A stretch of 64,000 bases of DNA. Origin: Methylotenera sp964400215. GTDB taxonomy: Bacteria > Pseudomonadota > Gammaproteobacteria > Burkholderiales > Methylophilaceae. The notes under the pieces were generated by a model that saw only the letters and a list, made by a program, of their open reading frames with translations, was not told where the DNA came from and made no database searches. The stretch spans positions 36,864 through 100,863 of the forward strand of contig CAYNSY010000005.1 in NCBI GenBank assembly GCA_964400215.1, given 5' to 3'. Of the stretch, positions 25,874 through 34,792 are shown piece by piece. A program made the translations under genes and the position numbers. Every line of letters begins with the position of its first letter. Positions within the stretch are counted from its first letter, which is position 1.

Positions 25874-25902
25874 TTGACGATGAGGCCTGCATTGAGGATA
25901 AT
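25874..25902 (+). promoter_or_regulatory. sigma-70 promoter for edd-eda
   Basis: TTGACG (25874-25879), 17-bp spacer, GATAAT (25897-25902), placing the start site about 28 bp before the edd ATG. Five of six bases match at each box. Confidence 0.75.
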
Positions 25903-25938
25903 TGAGGCAGTTAATCATCCTTAATGGTCTTATAGAAA

Positions 25939-27753
25939 ATGAAGCAATCTCATATAGAAGTTACCGAGCGCATTATCGAAAAAAGTCGGCCTACCCGCAC
26001 GGCTTACTTGCATCGCATAGACGATATTGTGAACCGCCAACGTGGTGCCGACAGGCTGGGTTGCGCTAATGTGGCGCACGCGTTTGCCGCCATGCCAGCC
26101 AACGATAAATTACGCGTGGTGGTCGAAAAAGCCCCCAATATTGGTATCGTGACGGCCTACAATGAGATGCTTTCTGCGCATCAACCCTATGTAAATTACC
26201 CAGAAATCATACGCAATGAGGCGCATAAACACGGTGCTACTGTGCAAGTGGCGGGTGGTGTGCCGGCCATGTGCGACGGCATTACCCAAGGCGAACCCGG
26301 CATGGAGTTGTCCTTGTTCAGTCGCGACACCATAGCCATGAGCACGGCGATTGCCTTGTCACACGATGTGTTTGACGCGGCTTTGTTATTGGGTGTGTGC
26401 GACAAAATCGTGCCAGGCTTATTAATAGGCGCTTTGCAGTTTGGCCATTTACCCTGTGTGTTTGTGCCGTCTGGCCCGATGAGCACCGGCATAGATAATA
26501 CCGCCAAGTCCAAAGTGCGCGAGCAATATGCTCAAGGTAAAGTGACCCGTAAAGAATTATTGGCGTCCGAATCGGCCGCCTACCACGGTGCCGGTACCTG
26601 TACTTTCTACGGCACGGCCAACAGTAACCAAATGTTGATGGAAGCCATGGGCTTGCATGTGCCAGGCGCTGCCTTTATTCATCCGCACGACGGTATGCGC
26701 GAGTTGTTGACGCGTGAAGCGGTGAAGATGGTCTTGGCTAAAACCAAGAAAGAACAATTCACCCCCATAGGCCGCTTAGTTGATGAGCACGTTATCGTGA
26801 ATGCCATGGTGGCCTTGTTGGCGACTGGCGGCTCGACCAACCATCTAATCCATTGGGTGGCTGTCGCTCGTGCGGCTGGCATCATGATCGACTGGACAGA
26901 CTTTTACCACTTGGCTAAAACCACGCCTTTATTGGCCAGTGTTTACCCGAACGGCAAAGCCGATGTGAACCAATTCCAAGATGCCGGTGGCCCTGGTTTC
27001 GTCATCCGCGAATTGATTGATGCCGGCTATATGTTCCCCGATGTGTTGACCGTTGCGCACGGCGGCTTGCGTGATTATGGCAAGGTGCCAGCCAAAGAAA
27101 ACGAGCAATTGGTTTGGAAAGACTTACCAAAAGAAAGCCCGGACGACAGCATCGTTCGCACCGCTGCGGCGCCGTTTGATGAATCCGGCGGCTTGCGTTT
27201 GCTGAAAGGCAATTTGGGCCGCAGTGTGATTAAGATTTCAGCCGTGCCGGCCGATCGTCATATCATTGAAGCACCGGCCATCGTGTTTGATGCCCAAGAA
27301 GAATTGTTGGCCGCTTTTGATCGTGGCGAATTGGAAAAAGATTTCATTGCAGTGGTGCGTTTCCAAGGGCCAAAAGCCAATGGCATGCCAGAGTTGCATA
27401 AATTAACCCCACCCATGGCTGTATTGCAAAACAAAGGCTTTAGGGTGGCCATTGTTACCGACGGCCGCATGAGTGGCGCCTCAGGTAAAATTCCTGCCGC
27501 CATCCATTTGAGTCCAGAAGCGTCTGCTGGTGGGCCGCTAGCCAAAGTGCGTGACGGCGACATTATTCGCTTGAATGCCACGGTGGGCATGGTCAATGTC
27601 TTGGTGGATGAAGACGAATGGGCTGAACGTGAAGTGGCGGAATTGTCCGACAGCAAACGCCACAATAACGCCCATGGCTTTGGGCGTGAATTGTTTGGTG
27701 GCATGCGTAAAAATGTGTTGTCGGCTGAAGAGGGCGCCATCACCTGGCTTTAG
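25939..27753 (+). CDS. edd: 6-phosphogluconate dehydratase
   Basis: Iron-sulfur dehydratase converting 6-phosphogluconate to KDPG, the first committed step of the Entner-Doudoroff pathway. The 604-residue protein is full length, with IlvD/Edd signatures: GIVTAYNEMLSAHQPY near 72, CDGITQGEPGMELSLFSRD near 110 with the conserved cysteine, and VTDGRMSGASGKIPAAIHLS near 510. eda follows after 163 bp, giving a complete two-step pathway; in ribulose-monophosphate methylotrophs the same pair cleaves the cycle intermediate. Confidence 0.97.
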   Translation: MKQSHIEVTERIIEKSRPTRTAYLHRIDDIVNRQRGADRLGCANVAHAFAAMPANDKLRVVVEKAPNIGIVTAYNEMLSAHQPYVNYPEIIRNEAHKHGATVQVAGGVPAMCDGITQGEPGMELSLFSRDTIAMSTAIALSHDVFDAALLLGVCDKIVPGLLIGALQFGHLPCVFVPSGPMSTGIDNTAKSKVREQYAQGKVTRKELLASESAAYHGAGTCTFYGTANSNQMLMEAMGLHVPGAAFIHPHDGMRELLTREAVKMVLAKTKKEQFTPIGRLVDEHVIVNAMVALLATGGSTNHLIHWVAVARAAGIMIDWTDFYHLAKTTPLLASVYPNGKADVNQFQDAGGPGFVIRELIDAGYMFPDVLTVAHGGLRDYGKVPAKENEQLVWKDLPKESPDDSIVRTAAAPFDESGGLRLLKGNLGRSVIKISAVPADRHIIEAPAIVFDAQEELLAAFDRGELEKDFIAVVRFQGPKANGMPELHKLTPPMAVLQNKGFRVAIVTDGRMSGASGKIPAAIHLSPEASAGGPLAKVRDGDIIRLNATVGMVNVLVDEDEWAEREVAELSDSKRHNNAHGFGRELFGGMRKNVLSAEEGAITWL

Positions 27754-27754
27754 T

Positions 27755-27872
27755 AAAATAAAAATTGCGGCGCAATACGTTGTTGCTCGCCAAAAATCTT
27801 CGCTTACATACCACTCGTATGCGGCGCTAAATTTTTTACTCGCGCCTAGTCTTGCATGGCCATTTTTATTTT
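27755..27872. repeat. intergenic element with 11-bp terminal inverted repeats
   Basis: AAAATAAAAAT (27755-27765) and its exact reverse complement ATTTTTATTTT (27862-27872) bracket 96 bp that include the small inverted repeat CATAC-CACTC-GTATG. No ORF is convincing. It resembles a short dispersed element, but no second copy was noticed in this window. Confidence 0.55.
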
Positions 27873-27916
27873 TCTAAGTAACTAAAATTTAGATCATTTA
27901 TTAATTAGGTAAAAAC

Positions 27917-28543
27917 ATGAACACATTAGATTTAGCCAATTACGGCCCCGTTATTCCTGTTATCGTCATCAACCGCGTTGAAGATGCTGTGCCCATGGCC
28001 AGCGCTTTACTAGAAGGTGGCATACGCGTGTTAGAGATTACCTTACGCACCTCTTGTGCTTTAGCCGGCATGGAAGCGATTGCGAAAGCCTTGCCTGAAG
28101 CGATTATGGGGTCAGGCACGGTGCGCAATATAAAAGATGCGCAAGCGTCCAAAGATGCCGGTTGCCAATTTGCGGTGAGCCCAGGCTACACCAGTGAGTT
28201 AGGCCAAGCCGCGCGCAAAATGGGCTTGCCTTTGTTGCCTGGCGTTTCTACCGGTTCTGAGATCATGATGGCCAATGCCGACGATTATTATTTCCTAAAA
28301 TTATTCCCAGCCGTGGCCGTGGGTGGCATCAATTTGCTTAAAGGCTTTTCTGGCCCGTTCGGTGACGTGAAGTTTTGCCCAACCGGTGGCGTGACGGTGG
28401 AAAGTGCACCGCAATTTTTAGCCTTGCCTAATGTGGTGGTTTGCGGCGGTACTTGGTTAACGCCAGCCGATGCGGTGGCACGTGGCGATTGGGCGCACAT
28501 CACTAAATTGGCCAAAGAAGCCAGCGCAATTAAAGCGGCTTAA
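27917..28543 (+). CDS. eda: KDPG aldolase (2-dehydro-3-deoxy-phosphogluconate aldolase)
   Basis: Class I aldolase splitting KDPG to pyruvate and glyceraldehyde 3-phosphate. In 208 residues it shows PVIVINRVEDAVPMA, the catalytic glutamate region RVLEITLRT, GSGTV, and the Schiff-base lysine in FLKLFPAVAVGG, followed by FCPTGGV. It belongs with edd upstream; a strong terminator follows at 28564-28607. Confidence 0.97.
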   Translation: MNTLDLANYGPVIPVIVINRVEDAVPMASALLEGGIRVLEITLRTSCALAGMEAIAKALPEAIMGSGTVRNIKDAQASKDAGCQFAVSPGYTSELGQAARKMGLPLLPGVSTGSEIMMANADDYYFLKLFPAVAVGGINLLKGFSGPFGDVKFCPTGGVTVESAPQFLALPNVVVCGGTWLTPADAVARGDWAHITKLAKEASAIKAA

Positions 28544-28563
28544 TTTTTTTCTGGTCTGTTAAC

Positions 28564-28607
28564 GGGCTTTGCAATCTAGACCTGGCTCTAGGGCAAAGCC
28601 TTTTTTT
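28564..28607 (+). terminator. Rho-independent terminator after eda
   Basis: GGCTTTGC (28565-28572) pairs with GCAAAGCC (28593-28600), with an inner CTAGA/TCTAG stem, followed by seven T. Confidence 0.88.
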
Positions 28608-28611
28608 ATGA

Positions 28612-28656
28612 CAGCTAGTTTTATGTCACCTAGTTTTATATCACCTAGTTTAGGAA
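28612..28656. repeat. three 15-bp tandem repeats before the HAD gene
   Basis: Unit CACCTAGTTTTATAT, three imperfect copies (28612-28626, 28627-28641, 28642-28656) immediately upstream of the HAD start codon and partly within its ribosome-binding region. Confidence 0.75.
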
Positions 28657-28662
28657 TGCCTC

Positions 28663-29325
28663 TTGTCCTTTGATTTAACAAATTATAAAACCTTGGTGTT
28701 TGATTGCGATGGCGTGCTGTTGGATTCCAATGTGGTTAAAACGCAAGCCTACTTCCGCACGGCCAAAAATTTAGGCGCAAGCGACAGTCAGGCGCAAGCC
28801 TTGGTTGACTACCACGTGCGCTTAGGCGGTATATCGCGTTACCACAAGTTTGATTATTATTTACGAGAAATTGTCCAGCAAGCCCCCACGCAAGCGGCCG
28901 TGCAAGCCTTGCTCGATGAGTTTTCCCGTGAGTTGGAAGTGGGCTTGTTGCATTGCCCGGTAGCCGAAGGTTTGTTGGCATTGCGTGCGGCCACACCACA
29001 GGCCAACTGGATGGTGTTGTCCGGCGGCGATCAAGAAGAAATTCGCGATCTGTTTGCGCGGCGTAATTTAAGCTCGCTGTTTGATGGCGGCTTGTTTGGC
29101 AGCCCGGACAATAAAGACACCGTCCTAGCTAGGGAGCTAGCCACTGGCAACGTGGCATTGCCAGCCTTATTTATAGGCGACAGCAAGTACGATTACCAAG
29201 CAGCCAGCCGTGCGGGTTTGGATTTTGTTTTTTTAAGTGATTGGACGGAAGTGGCGGATTGGCAAGCGTTTTGTCTAGCGCAGCAGATCAAGGTTCTAGC
29301 TAACCTTGCTGCGCTTTTGGACTAG
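28663..29325 (+). CDS. HAD-superfamily hydrolase
   Basis: 220-residue haloacid-dehalogenase-type phosphatase: motif I VFDCDGVLLDSN (residues about 12-23), motif II serine in WMVLSGGDQ, a lysine in SPDNKDTV, and motif IV ALFIGDSKYDY. Cap type and overall form resemble phosphoglycolate-phosphatase-like enzymes, but the substrate cannot be inferred. The start is TTG at 28663 with AGGA about 8 nt upstream; no in-frame ATG is suitable. It is separated from eda by a terminator, so it is probably independently expressed. Confidence 0.85.
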   Translation: MSFDLTNYKTLVFDCDGVLLDSNVVKTQAYFRTAKNLGASDSQAQALVDYHVRLGGISRYHKFDYYLREIVQQAPTQAAVQALLDEFSRELEVGLLHCPVAEGLLALRAATPQANWMVLSGGDQEEIRDLFARRNLSSLFDGGLFGSPDNKDTVLARELATGNVALPALFIGDSKYDYQAASRAGLDFVFLSDWTEVADWQAFCLAQQIKVLANLAALLD

Positions 29326-29335
29326 ATTAAGCCAG

Positions 29336-29402
29336 CCTTAGCCTGATTTTGGCCTTAACCTGATTTGGGCCTTAACCTGATTTGGGCCTTAGCCTGATTT
29401 GG
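29336..29402. repeat. four 17-bp tandem repeats at the HAD/hemH junction
   Basis: Unit CCTTARCCTGATTTGGG at 29336-29352, 29353-29369, 29370-29386 and 29387-29402. The last copy contains the hemH stop codon and final codons, suggesting the array grew out of the hemH 3' end by slippage. Confidence 0.88.
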
Positions 29403-30507
29403 CTAAATTGTTTTGCATGGCTTGCGCACGAGTTTGCGTTAATTTAGCCGCCGCTAGCGCGTCTTTTTCATTCCAGTCTTGGCTCACCCAGCCTTGTAAG
29501 TTTTCCAAAACGATGTTGCTCATGGCTTCTATCCATGCTGGATTTTCATTCAGGGCAGGAATGTAGTGGTAGTCACCGCCGCCATGGCTTTGGAAAATAT
29601 GCTTACCTTCTAGGGCGATTTCTTCTAAGGTCTCTAAGCAGTCGCTGCTAAAGCCTGGGCATATCACGTCTATACGCGCCGTTTTGGCCGAACCTAAATC
29701 GGCCAAGGTGCTCGCTAAATACGGTTTTAACCACTCTTGTTTGCCAAAGCGAGACTGAAATGCCACCGTGTATTGCGCCTGATTCAGTTGCAGGGCCTCG
29801 GCCAATAAACGGCCAGTTTTGTGGCATAAGCAATGGTAGGGGTCGCCGTTCGTTAGGTGGGCTTTCGGTACGCCATGAAAGCTCATGACCAATACGCTGG
29901 GCTGGCCGTGCACTTGCCAATGCGCTTGGACGCTGGCGGCCAGGGCGGTAATGTAGTCTGGGTGGTCGTGGTAGCTGCGTATGCTGCGCAGCGCCGGTTG
30001 GTTGCGGGTTTTTAACAGAATACGGTAGACCGCATCCATGGCAGAGGCGGTGCTGCTAGCAGCGTATTGAGGGTATAAAGGCAGTAGCAAAATACGGTCG
30101 CAATGTTGGGCGCGCAAGCTGTCCATAGCCGATTGCATGCTCGGGTTGCCGTAGCTCATGCCCAGCGCCACCGCAAATGGCGATTTTATTTTCTTGGCTA
30201 AGACCTCGTTTAATAAGCGACTTTGGTTTTGTGCATGTACCAGCAAGGGTGAGCCGGCCTCGGTCCACACCTGTGCGTATTTTTCTGCCGATTTTTTTGG
30301 GCGTATGACTAAGATAATGCAATGCAGTATCCAGCACCAAATAAAGCGCGGAATTTCCACCACGCGCCTATCCATCAAAAATTGCTGTAAATACCGCCGT
30401 AACGCTTTGGCCGTGGGCGCGTCCGGGGTGCCTAGGTTGGCCAGCAAAATGCCAACCTTGAGTTGGTCGCCGTGGGCGTAATGGGGTTCTTTGTTGAAGT
30501 AAGCCAT
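29389..30507 (-). CDS. hemH: ferrochelatase
   Basis: Inserts ferrous iron into protoporphyrin IX, the last step of protoheme synthesis. The 372-residue protein has GILLANLGTPDAPT near residue 18, FLMDRRVVEIPR near 43, the metal-site histidine region VMSFHGVPKAH, and FQSRFGKQEWLKPY. hrcA lies 25 bp upstream on the same strand, so the two may be cotranscribed. The last codons sit in a tandem repeat. Confidence 0.97.
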   Translation of the reverse strand: MAYFNKEPHYAHGDQLKVGILLANLGTPDAPTAKALRRYLQQFLMDRRVVEIPRFIWCWILHCIILVIRPKKSAEKYAQVWTEAGSPLLVHAQNQSRLLNEVLAKKIKSPFAVALGMSYGNPSMQSAMDSLRAQHCDRILLLPLYPQYAASSTASAMDAVYRILLKTRNQPALRSIRSYHDHPDYITALAASVQAHWQVHGQPSVLVMSFHGVPKAHLTNGDPYHCLCHKTGRLLAEALQLNQAQYTVAFQSRFGKQEWLKPYLASTLADLGSAKTARIDVICPGFSSDCLETLEEIALEGKHIFQSHGGGDYHYIPALNENPAWIEAMSNIVLENLQGWVSQDWNEKDALAAAKLTQTRAQAMQNNLAKSG

Positions 30508-30532
30508 GGCTAATCTCTTTAAAAAAGGCTGC

Positions 30533-31552
30533 TTAATTACTGCTATTGAGTGCGTTGGACAGCAGTTTGGCCGTCACATCCACTATGGGTATTACCCGTT
30601 CGTAAGCCATGCGCGTCGGACCTATGACACCTAGCGTGCCGACCACTTGACCGTCGGCTTCATAAGGCGCGGTGATCATGCTGCATTCGTCTAAAGCTAG
30701 GTAACCACTTTCACCACCTATGAAAATCTGTATGCCTTCGGCGTGTTGGCTGTTGTCTAGCAATTGCATCAGTGAGGTACGCCGCTCAAACAATTCAAAC
30801 AGCTTACGTAGACTGGTGACATTGGTCGACAGTTCGTCGACTTGCAATAAATTTCGCTCGCCGGCAATGATGACGCCGTCTTTGTCGCTTTGGGCTTGGC
30901 TGCTGCTGGCCGCCAGGGCGGCTGACATGAGGCGGTTCATGTCGCTTTGCATTTGTTGCAGTTCCTTATGCAAGTTTTGTTGCACTTCTTCAAAGGTTTG
31001 CCCAGCGTAGTGGCTGTTGAAATAATTGCTCGCTTGCGTCAGTTCGCTAGAGGAGTAGGGTTTATCGGCCAAAATGATGCGGTTTTGCACATTGCCATCG
31101 CTGGTGACGATGATCACCAGTATGCGCGTTTCAGACAAGGGTAAAAATTCTAAATGCTTAAAGGCGATGCGTTTGCGCTTAGGAATCATCACCAAACCGG
31201 CAAATTGCGTGAGCTGCGACAGCATGTCGGCCGCGCTATTGATAAGCTCGTTGGGGTTGGGTGACGTTAAACCGCTTTTTAACTGTTGCACCGCTTGCTT
31301 ACCCAAGGGTTGCACGGTTAACAGGGAGTCCACAAATAGCCGGTAACCTTTTTGCGTGGGCACCCGTCCAGCAGAGGTGTGCGGGCTGGCGATGAAACCG
31401 AGATGCTCCAGGTCACTCATGACGTTGCGTATGGTGGCTGGGCTGACGTCCAAGCCGGAATGCTGCAATAAGGTGCGCGAACCTATCGGTTGACCGTCAC
31501 TGATGTAATGCTCAACCAAGGTTTTTAATAAAATTTGCGCACGCTTATCCAT
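30533..31552 (-). CDS. hrcA: heat-inducible transcription repressor HrcA
   Basis: Repressor that binds CIRCE operators and is tuned by GroEL. The 339-residue product shows the N-terminal winged helix (RAQILLKTLVEHYISDGQPI, then VSPATIRNVMSDLEHLGF) and the C-terminal HrcA domain (GVIGPTRMAYERVIPIVD). A matching operator is found before rpoH at 12886-12912, and none before grpE or dnaK. It is divergent from nadK with a 113-bp spacer. Confidence 0.96.
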   Translation of the reverse strand: MDKRAQILLKTLVEHYISDGQPIGSRTLLQHSGLDVSPATIRNVMSDLEHLGFIASPHTSAGRVPTQKGYRLFVDSLLTVQPLGKQAVQQLKSGLTSPNPNELINSAADMLSQLTQFAGLVMIPKRKRIAFKHLEFLPLSETRILVIIVTSDGNVQNRIILADKPYSSSELTQASNYFNSHYAGQTFEEVQQNLHKELQQMQSDMNRLMSAALAASSSQAQSDKDGVIIAGERNLLQVDELSTNVTSLRKLFELFERRTSLMQLLDNSQHAEGIQIFIGGESGYLALDECSMITAPYEADGQVVGTLGVIGPTRMAYERVIPIVDVTAKLLSNALNSSN

Positions 31553-31665
31553 ATGGACTGTATTTTGCCCGATTTATTTCTATCGTCATACTGTTACGCG
31601 CTAAAACTTAGCAAGATAGTACGCTTTCCCTTTGCGCAAAAAGCCATCTGTGATTTAATTTCGGC

Positions 31666-32535
31666 ATGACGCTCGCATTCAAATCCATCGCCATCATAGG
31701 CAAATACATGAATCAATCGGCCTTGCAATTAATGCGCAAGGATTTACTCGATTTAGCCGAGCATTTATCAGCAAAAAACATCCAGGTTTGGATAGAGCAA
31801 GACACGGCCCAGCATGCAGCAATTAGCGGCTACAAAACCGCTACATTGGAAAACATAGGCAGTGAAGTGGGTTTGGTTATCGTCATGGGTGGCGATGGCA
31901 CCATGCTCAGCGTGGCGCGCAGCTTGATCGATTTTAATGTGCCTTTGGTGGGCATCAACCGCGGGCGGTTTGGCTTTTTAACCGACTTGCGCGTCGAGGA
32001 CATGTTGGGTCAGTTGGACGGCATATTGGCTGGCGATTATGTCTTGGAGCCACGCGTGATATTGAGTGCCACCGTTACCCGCAACCAAGAAGTGGTGCAT
32101 GCCAATTACGCACTCAACGACGTGGTGGTTAAAAGCGCATTGCGCTTGATCGAGTTGGAAGTGAGTGTGGATGAAAAGTTTGTCCACAAACAACGCTCGG
32201 ATGGCTTGATTGTCAGTACGCCCACCGGCACCACGGCCTATGCGCTGTCGGCCGGCGGACCGATATTGCACCCGAATTTGCAAGCCATTTCCTTGGTGCC
32301 TATCTGCCCGCATACCTTAAGCAATCGGCCGATTGCCGTGCACAGCGACAGCCAGATAGACATCAGGCTGGTGCAGTTAGGCGAGGCGCAATTGAGCTTT
32401 GATGGCCAGTTTCAATTGGCGCTAAAACAAGGCGATAAAGTGACGGTTAAACGCGCGACGCAAAGCGTCTCATTGTTGCATCCTAGTGACTATTGTTATT
32501 TTGATATGCTACGCAACAAGCTGAACTGGGGTTAA
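31666..32535 (+). CDS. nadK: NAD kinase
   Basis: ATP-dependent kinase making NADP from NAD. The 289-residue protein has the GGDGTMLSVAR phosphate-binding motif near 84, GRFGFL, and STPTGTTAYALSAGGPI near 185. It begins a plus-strand pair with recN; the grpE/nadK/recN/hrcA grouping is frequent in proteobacteria. Confidence 0.97.
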   Translation: MTLAFKSIAIIGKYMNQSALQLMRKDLLDLAEHLSAKNIQVWIEQDTAQHAAISGYKTATLENIGSEVGLVIVMGGDGTMLSVARSLIDFNVPLVGINRGRFGFLTDLRVEDMLGQLDGILAGDYVLEPRVILSATVTRNQEVVHANYALNDVVVKSALRLIELEVSVDEKFVHKQRSDGLIVSTPTGTTAYALSAGGPILHPNLQAISLVPICPHTLSNRPIAVHSDSQIDIRLVQLGEAQLSFDGQFQLALKQGDKVTVKRATQSVSLLHPSDYCYFDMLRNKLNWG

Positions 32536-32566
32536 GGCTTAAGTCTAAAGGATGCAAATCGGTTAA

Positions 32567-34246
32567 ATGTTATTAAGCCTATCCATACGCGATTTTATTA
32601 TCGTTAAACAGCTCGACTTGGACTTCAATGCGGGCTACACCGTGCTTACCGGCGAGACCGGCGCCGGCAAGTCTATATTGATTGATGCCTTGTCGCTGGC
32701 CTTGGGTGCGCGCGGCGAGGGCGGCATCTGTCGCGCGGCTTGCGAAAAAGCCGAAATCAGCGCGATTTTTAGCATCAATGACAACCTGGACGCGCAGCAG
32801 TGGCTGCAGGCTGCTGAGCTTATTGGGGATAGCGGCGAATTGTTGTTACGCCGCGTCATGTATGCCGATGGCCGCACGCGCGCCTTTATCAATGGCACCA
32901 CGGTCACCGTGGCTCAGCTCAAGGAGTTGGGCGAATTGTTGCTGGATATTTACAGCCAAAACGCTCACCACTCCCTATTAAAACCCATCACGCAGCGCAA
33001 TGTGTTGGATCAATTTGCTGGTTTGACTGGCCTGTCGCAGCAAGTGGCCGAGCAATTTAAACGCTGGCATCAGTTGAACCAGCAAGGCTTGGCCGCAGAA
33101 AAGAACGCCGCCGTTTACGCCCATGAGTTGGCCGACTTGCAAGACACCGTGCAAGCCTTGTCCGATTTGTCCTTAAGCGCAGACGATTGGCAGCATTTAC
33201 AGCAAGAGCACATGCGCTTATCCAATGCGGCCGATTTGATGAGCGGTGGGGCGGCCTGCCGCGACTTGTTAAGTGAGGGTGAGCAGTCGGCACAACGCTT
33301 GCTGTCCAAAGTGCGCTACAAGCTGGACGATTTATGCGAATACGATGCGGCATTGCAAGAAGCCATGGAAACGCTGGATTCGGCCTTAATACAAGTGGCA
33401 GAAACTGACCGCTTCTTAAACCATTACTTGCAAGACGCTGAGTTGGATCCGGCCAAGTTAGCGGCATTGGATGAAAAAATACAAACCGTGCACGGTTTGT
33501 CGCGTAAATACCGCGTGCCGCCCGAAGGCTTAGAAGCTTTGTTGCAGCAGTCCCAAGCACGCATGACCGAGTTGGCCCTGTACGCCAATGATGGCGCTTT
33601 GGCAAAAATGGAAGCCGAGGCGCTTGCTGCTTACCAGCAAAGTGCGCAGCAACTCAGTGCCGGTCGCCAAGTGGCGGCCCGCGAATTAAGTGAAAAAATC
33701 AGCGCACAAATGCAGAGCCTGTCCTTGGCGGGTGGGCAATTTGAGGTGGCTTTGTCGGCACAATCGCCCAGTGCCAGTGGTTTGGAACACGTTGAATTTT
33801 TAGTGGCTGGGCATGCCGGTGTGGCACCTAGGCCGCTGAATAAAGTGGCCTCGGGTGGTGAGTTGTCCAGGATAAGCTTGGCGATACGGGTGGTCACGGC
33901 GCATAAAGAAAATGTACCCACCATGATCTTTGATGAGGTGGATGTCGGTATCGGTGGTGGGGTGGCTGAGGTGGTGGGGCGCTTGCTCAAACAGTTGGGC
34001 CTGCCTTCGGCTGCTGCTAACGGTCATGCCCCTGAGCGCCAAGTGCTGGTCATCACCCATTTACCGCAAGTGGCCGCCTTAGCCACTTGGCATATGCAGG
34101 TCAGCAAGTCGCAACAAGAGGGCCAAACCTTAAGCCATATTGCGCTGCTTGATCAGGAGGCTAGAGTGGATGAAATAGCTCGCATGCTAGGTGGTTTAGC
34201 CATTACCGACACCACTCGCCAGCACGCCAGAGAAATGCTGGCCTAA
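32567..34246 (+). CDS. recN: DNA repair protein RecN
   Basis: SMC-like ATPase acting in double-strand-break repair. The 559-residue protein has an N-terminal Walker A GETGAGKSILIDALSLALG, central coiled-coil arms (about 155-370), and a C-terminal head with the signature GGELSRISLAIRV and Walker B TMIFDEVDVGIGG. Length is standard. It starts 31 bp after nadK. Confidence 0.97.
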   Translation: MLLSLSIRDFIIVKQLDLDFNAGYTVLTGETGAGKSILIDALSLALGARGEGGICRAACEKAEISAIFSINDNLDAQQWLQAAELIGDSGELLLRRVMYADGRTRAFINGTTVTVAQLKELGELLLDIYSQNAHHSLLKPITQRNVLDQFAGLTGLSQQVAEQFKRWHQLNQQGLAAEKNAAVYAHELADLQDTVQALSDLSLSADDWQHLQQEHMRLSNAADLMSGGAACRDLLSEGEQSAQRLLSKVRYKLDDLCEYDAALQEAMETLDSALIQVAETDRFLNHYLQDAELDPAKLAALDEKIQTVHGLSRKYRVPPEGLEALLQQSQARMTELALYANDGALAKMEAEALAAYQQSAQQLSAGRQVAARELSEKISAQMQSLSLAGGQFEVALSAQSPSASGLEHVEFLVAGHAGVAPRPLNKVASGGELSRISLAIRVVTAHKENVPTMIFDEVDVGIGGGVAEVVGRLLKQLGLPSAAANGHAPERQVLVITHLPQVAALATWHMQVSKSQQEGQTLSHIALLDQEARVDEIARMLGGLAITDTTRQHAREMLA

Positions 34247-34284
34247 ACTTGGTTATTTCTGACCTAATTAGCTATTTAGTGTGC

Positions 34285-34707
34285 TTAGTTTTTAGTGCAG
34301 GGTTGTTGCTTGCACATGCCGTAAATGGTCAGTGAGTGGTCTTGCACGGTGAAGCCTAATTTGGCGGCGGCACTTTCTTGCCTTTTCTCAATTTCCGCAT
34401 CGTAGAACTCTTCAACGCGACCGCATTTTACGCACACCACGTGGTCGTGGTGGCCGCCGGTATTCAGTTCAAACACGGCTTTGCCGCTTTCAAAGTGGTG
34501 GCGTATGAGTAAGCCGGCCTGCTCAAATTGCGTGAGTACCCGGTAAACCGTCGCTAAGCCGACATCTTCCCCGGCGTTGATCATTACCTTGTATATGTCT
34601 TCGGCAGACAGGTGGCGGTCTTTGCTGTTTTCAAACAGGCTTAACACCTTCAGTCTGGGTAATGTGGCTTTAAGGCCGGCGTTTTTTAAGTCTCTCTGAT
34701 CTTGCAT
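34285..34707 (-). CDS. fur: ferric uptake regulator Fur
   Basis: Iron-responsive repressor of 140 residues. It has the winged helix (LKATLPRLKVLSLFEN; VGLATVYRVLTQFEQAGL), the metal-binding GGHHDHVVCVKCGRVEEF region with the zinc CxxC pair, and a second cysteine pair near the C-terminus (CKQQPC). It is divergent from bamE, a neighbourhood conserved in betaproteobacteria. I saw no convincing Fur box in the 85-bp spacer. Confidence 0.97.
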   Translation of the reverse strand: MQDQRDLKNAGLKATLPRLKVLSLFENSKDRHLSAEDIYKVMINAGEDVGLATVYRVLTQFEQAGLLIRHHFESGKAVFELNTGGHHDHVVCVKCGRVEEFYDAEIEKRQESAAAKLGFTVQDHSLTIYGMCKQQPCTKN

Positions 34708-34792
34708 ACGGGATTACTCACAATTAACAATGACGGTGTTTTGGCTAGGCTGTCTATGTTATATTAACGCTAATTCTAATTTAAGTCATACT

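Noticed and set aside
29336..29402. Tandem repeats as a CRISPR array
   Set aside because: Units are 17 bp and directly adjacent with no unique spacers, and no cas genes are present.
33057..33605. 182-codon open frame opposite recN
   Set aside because: Antisense to the RecN coiled coil, Arg/Pro-rich, no motif and no start context.
34708..34792. Fur box between fur and bamE
   Set aside because: No 19-bp GATAATGATAATCATTATC-like sequence with more than weak similarity was found.
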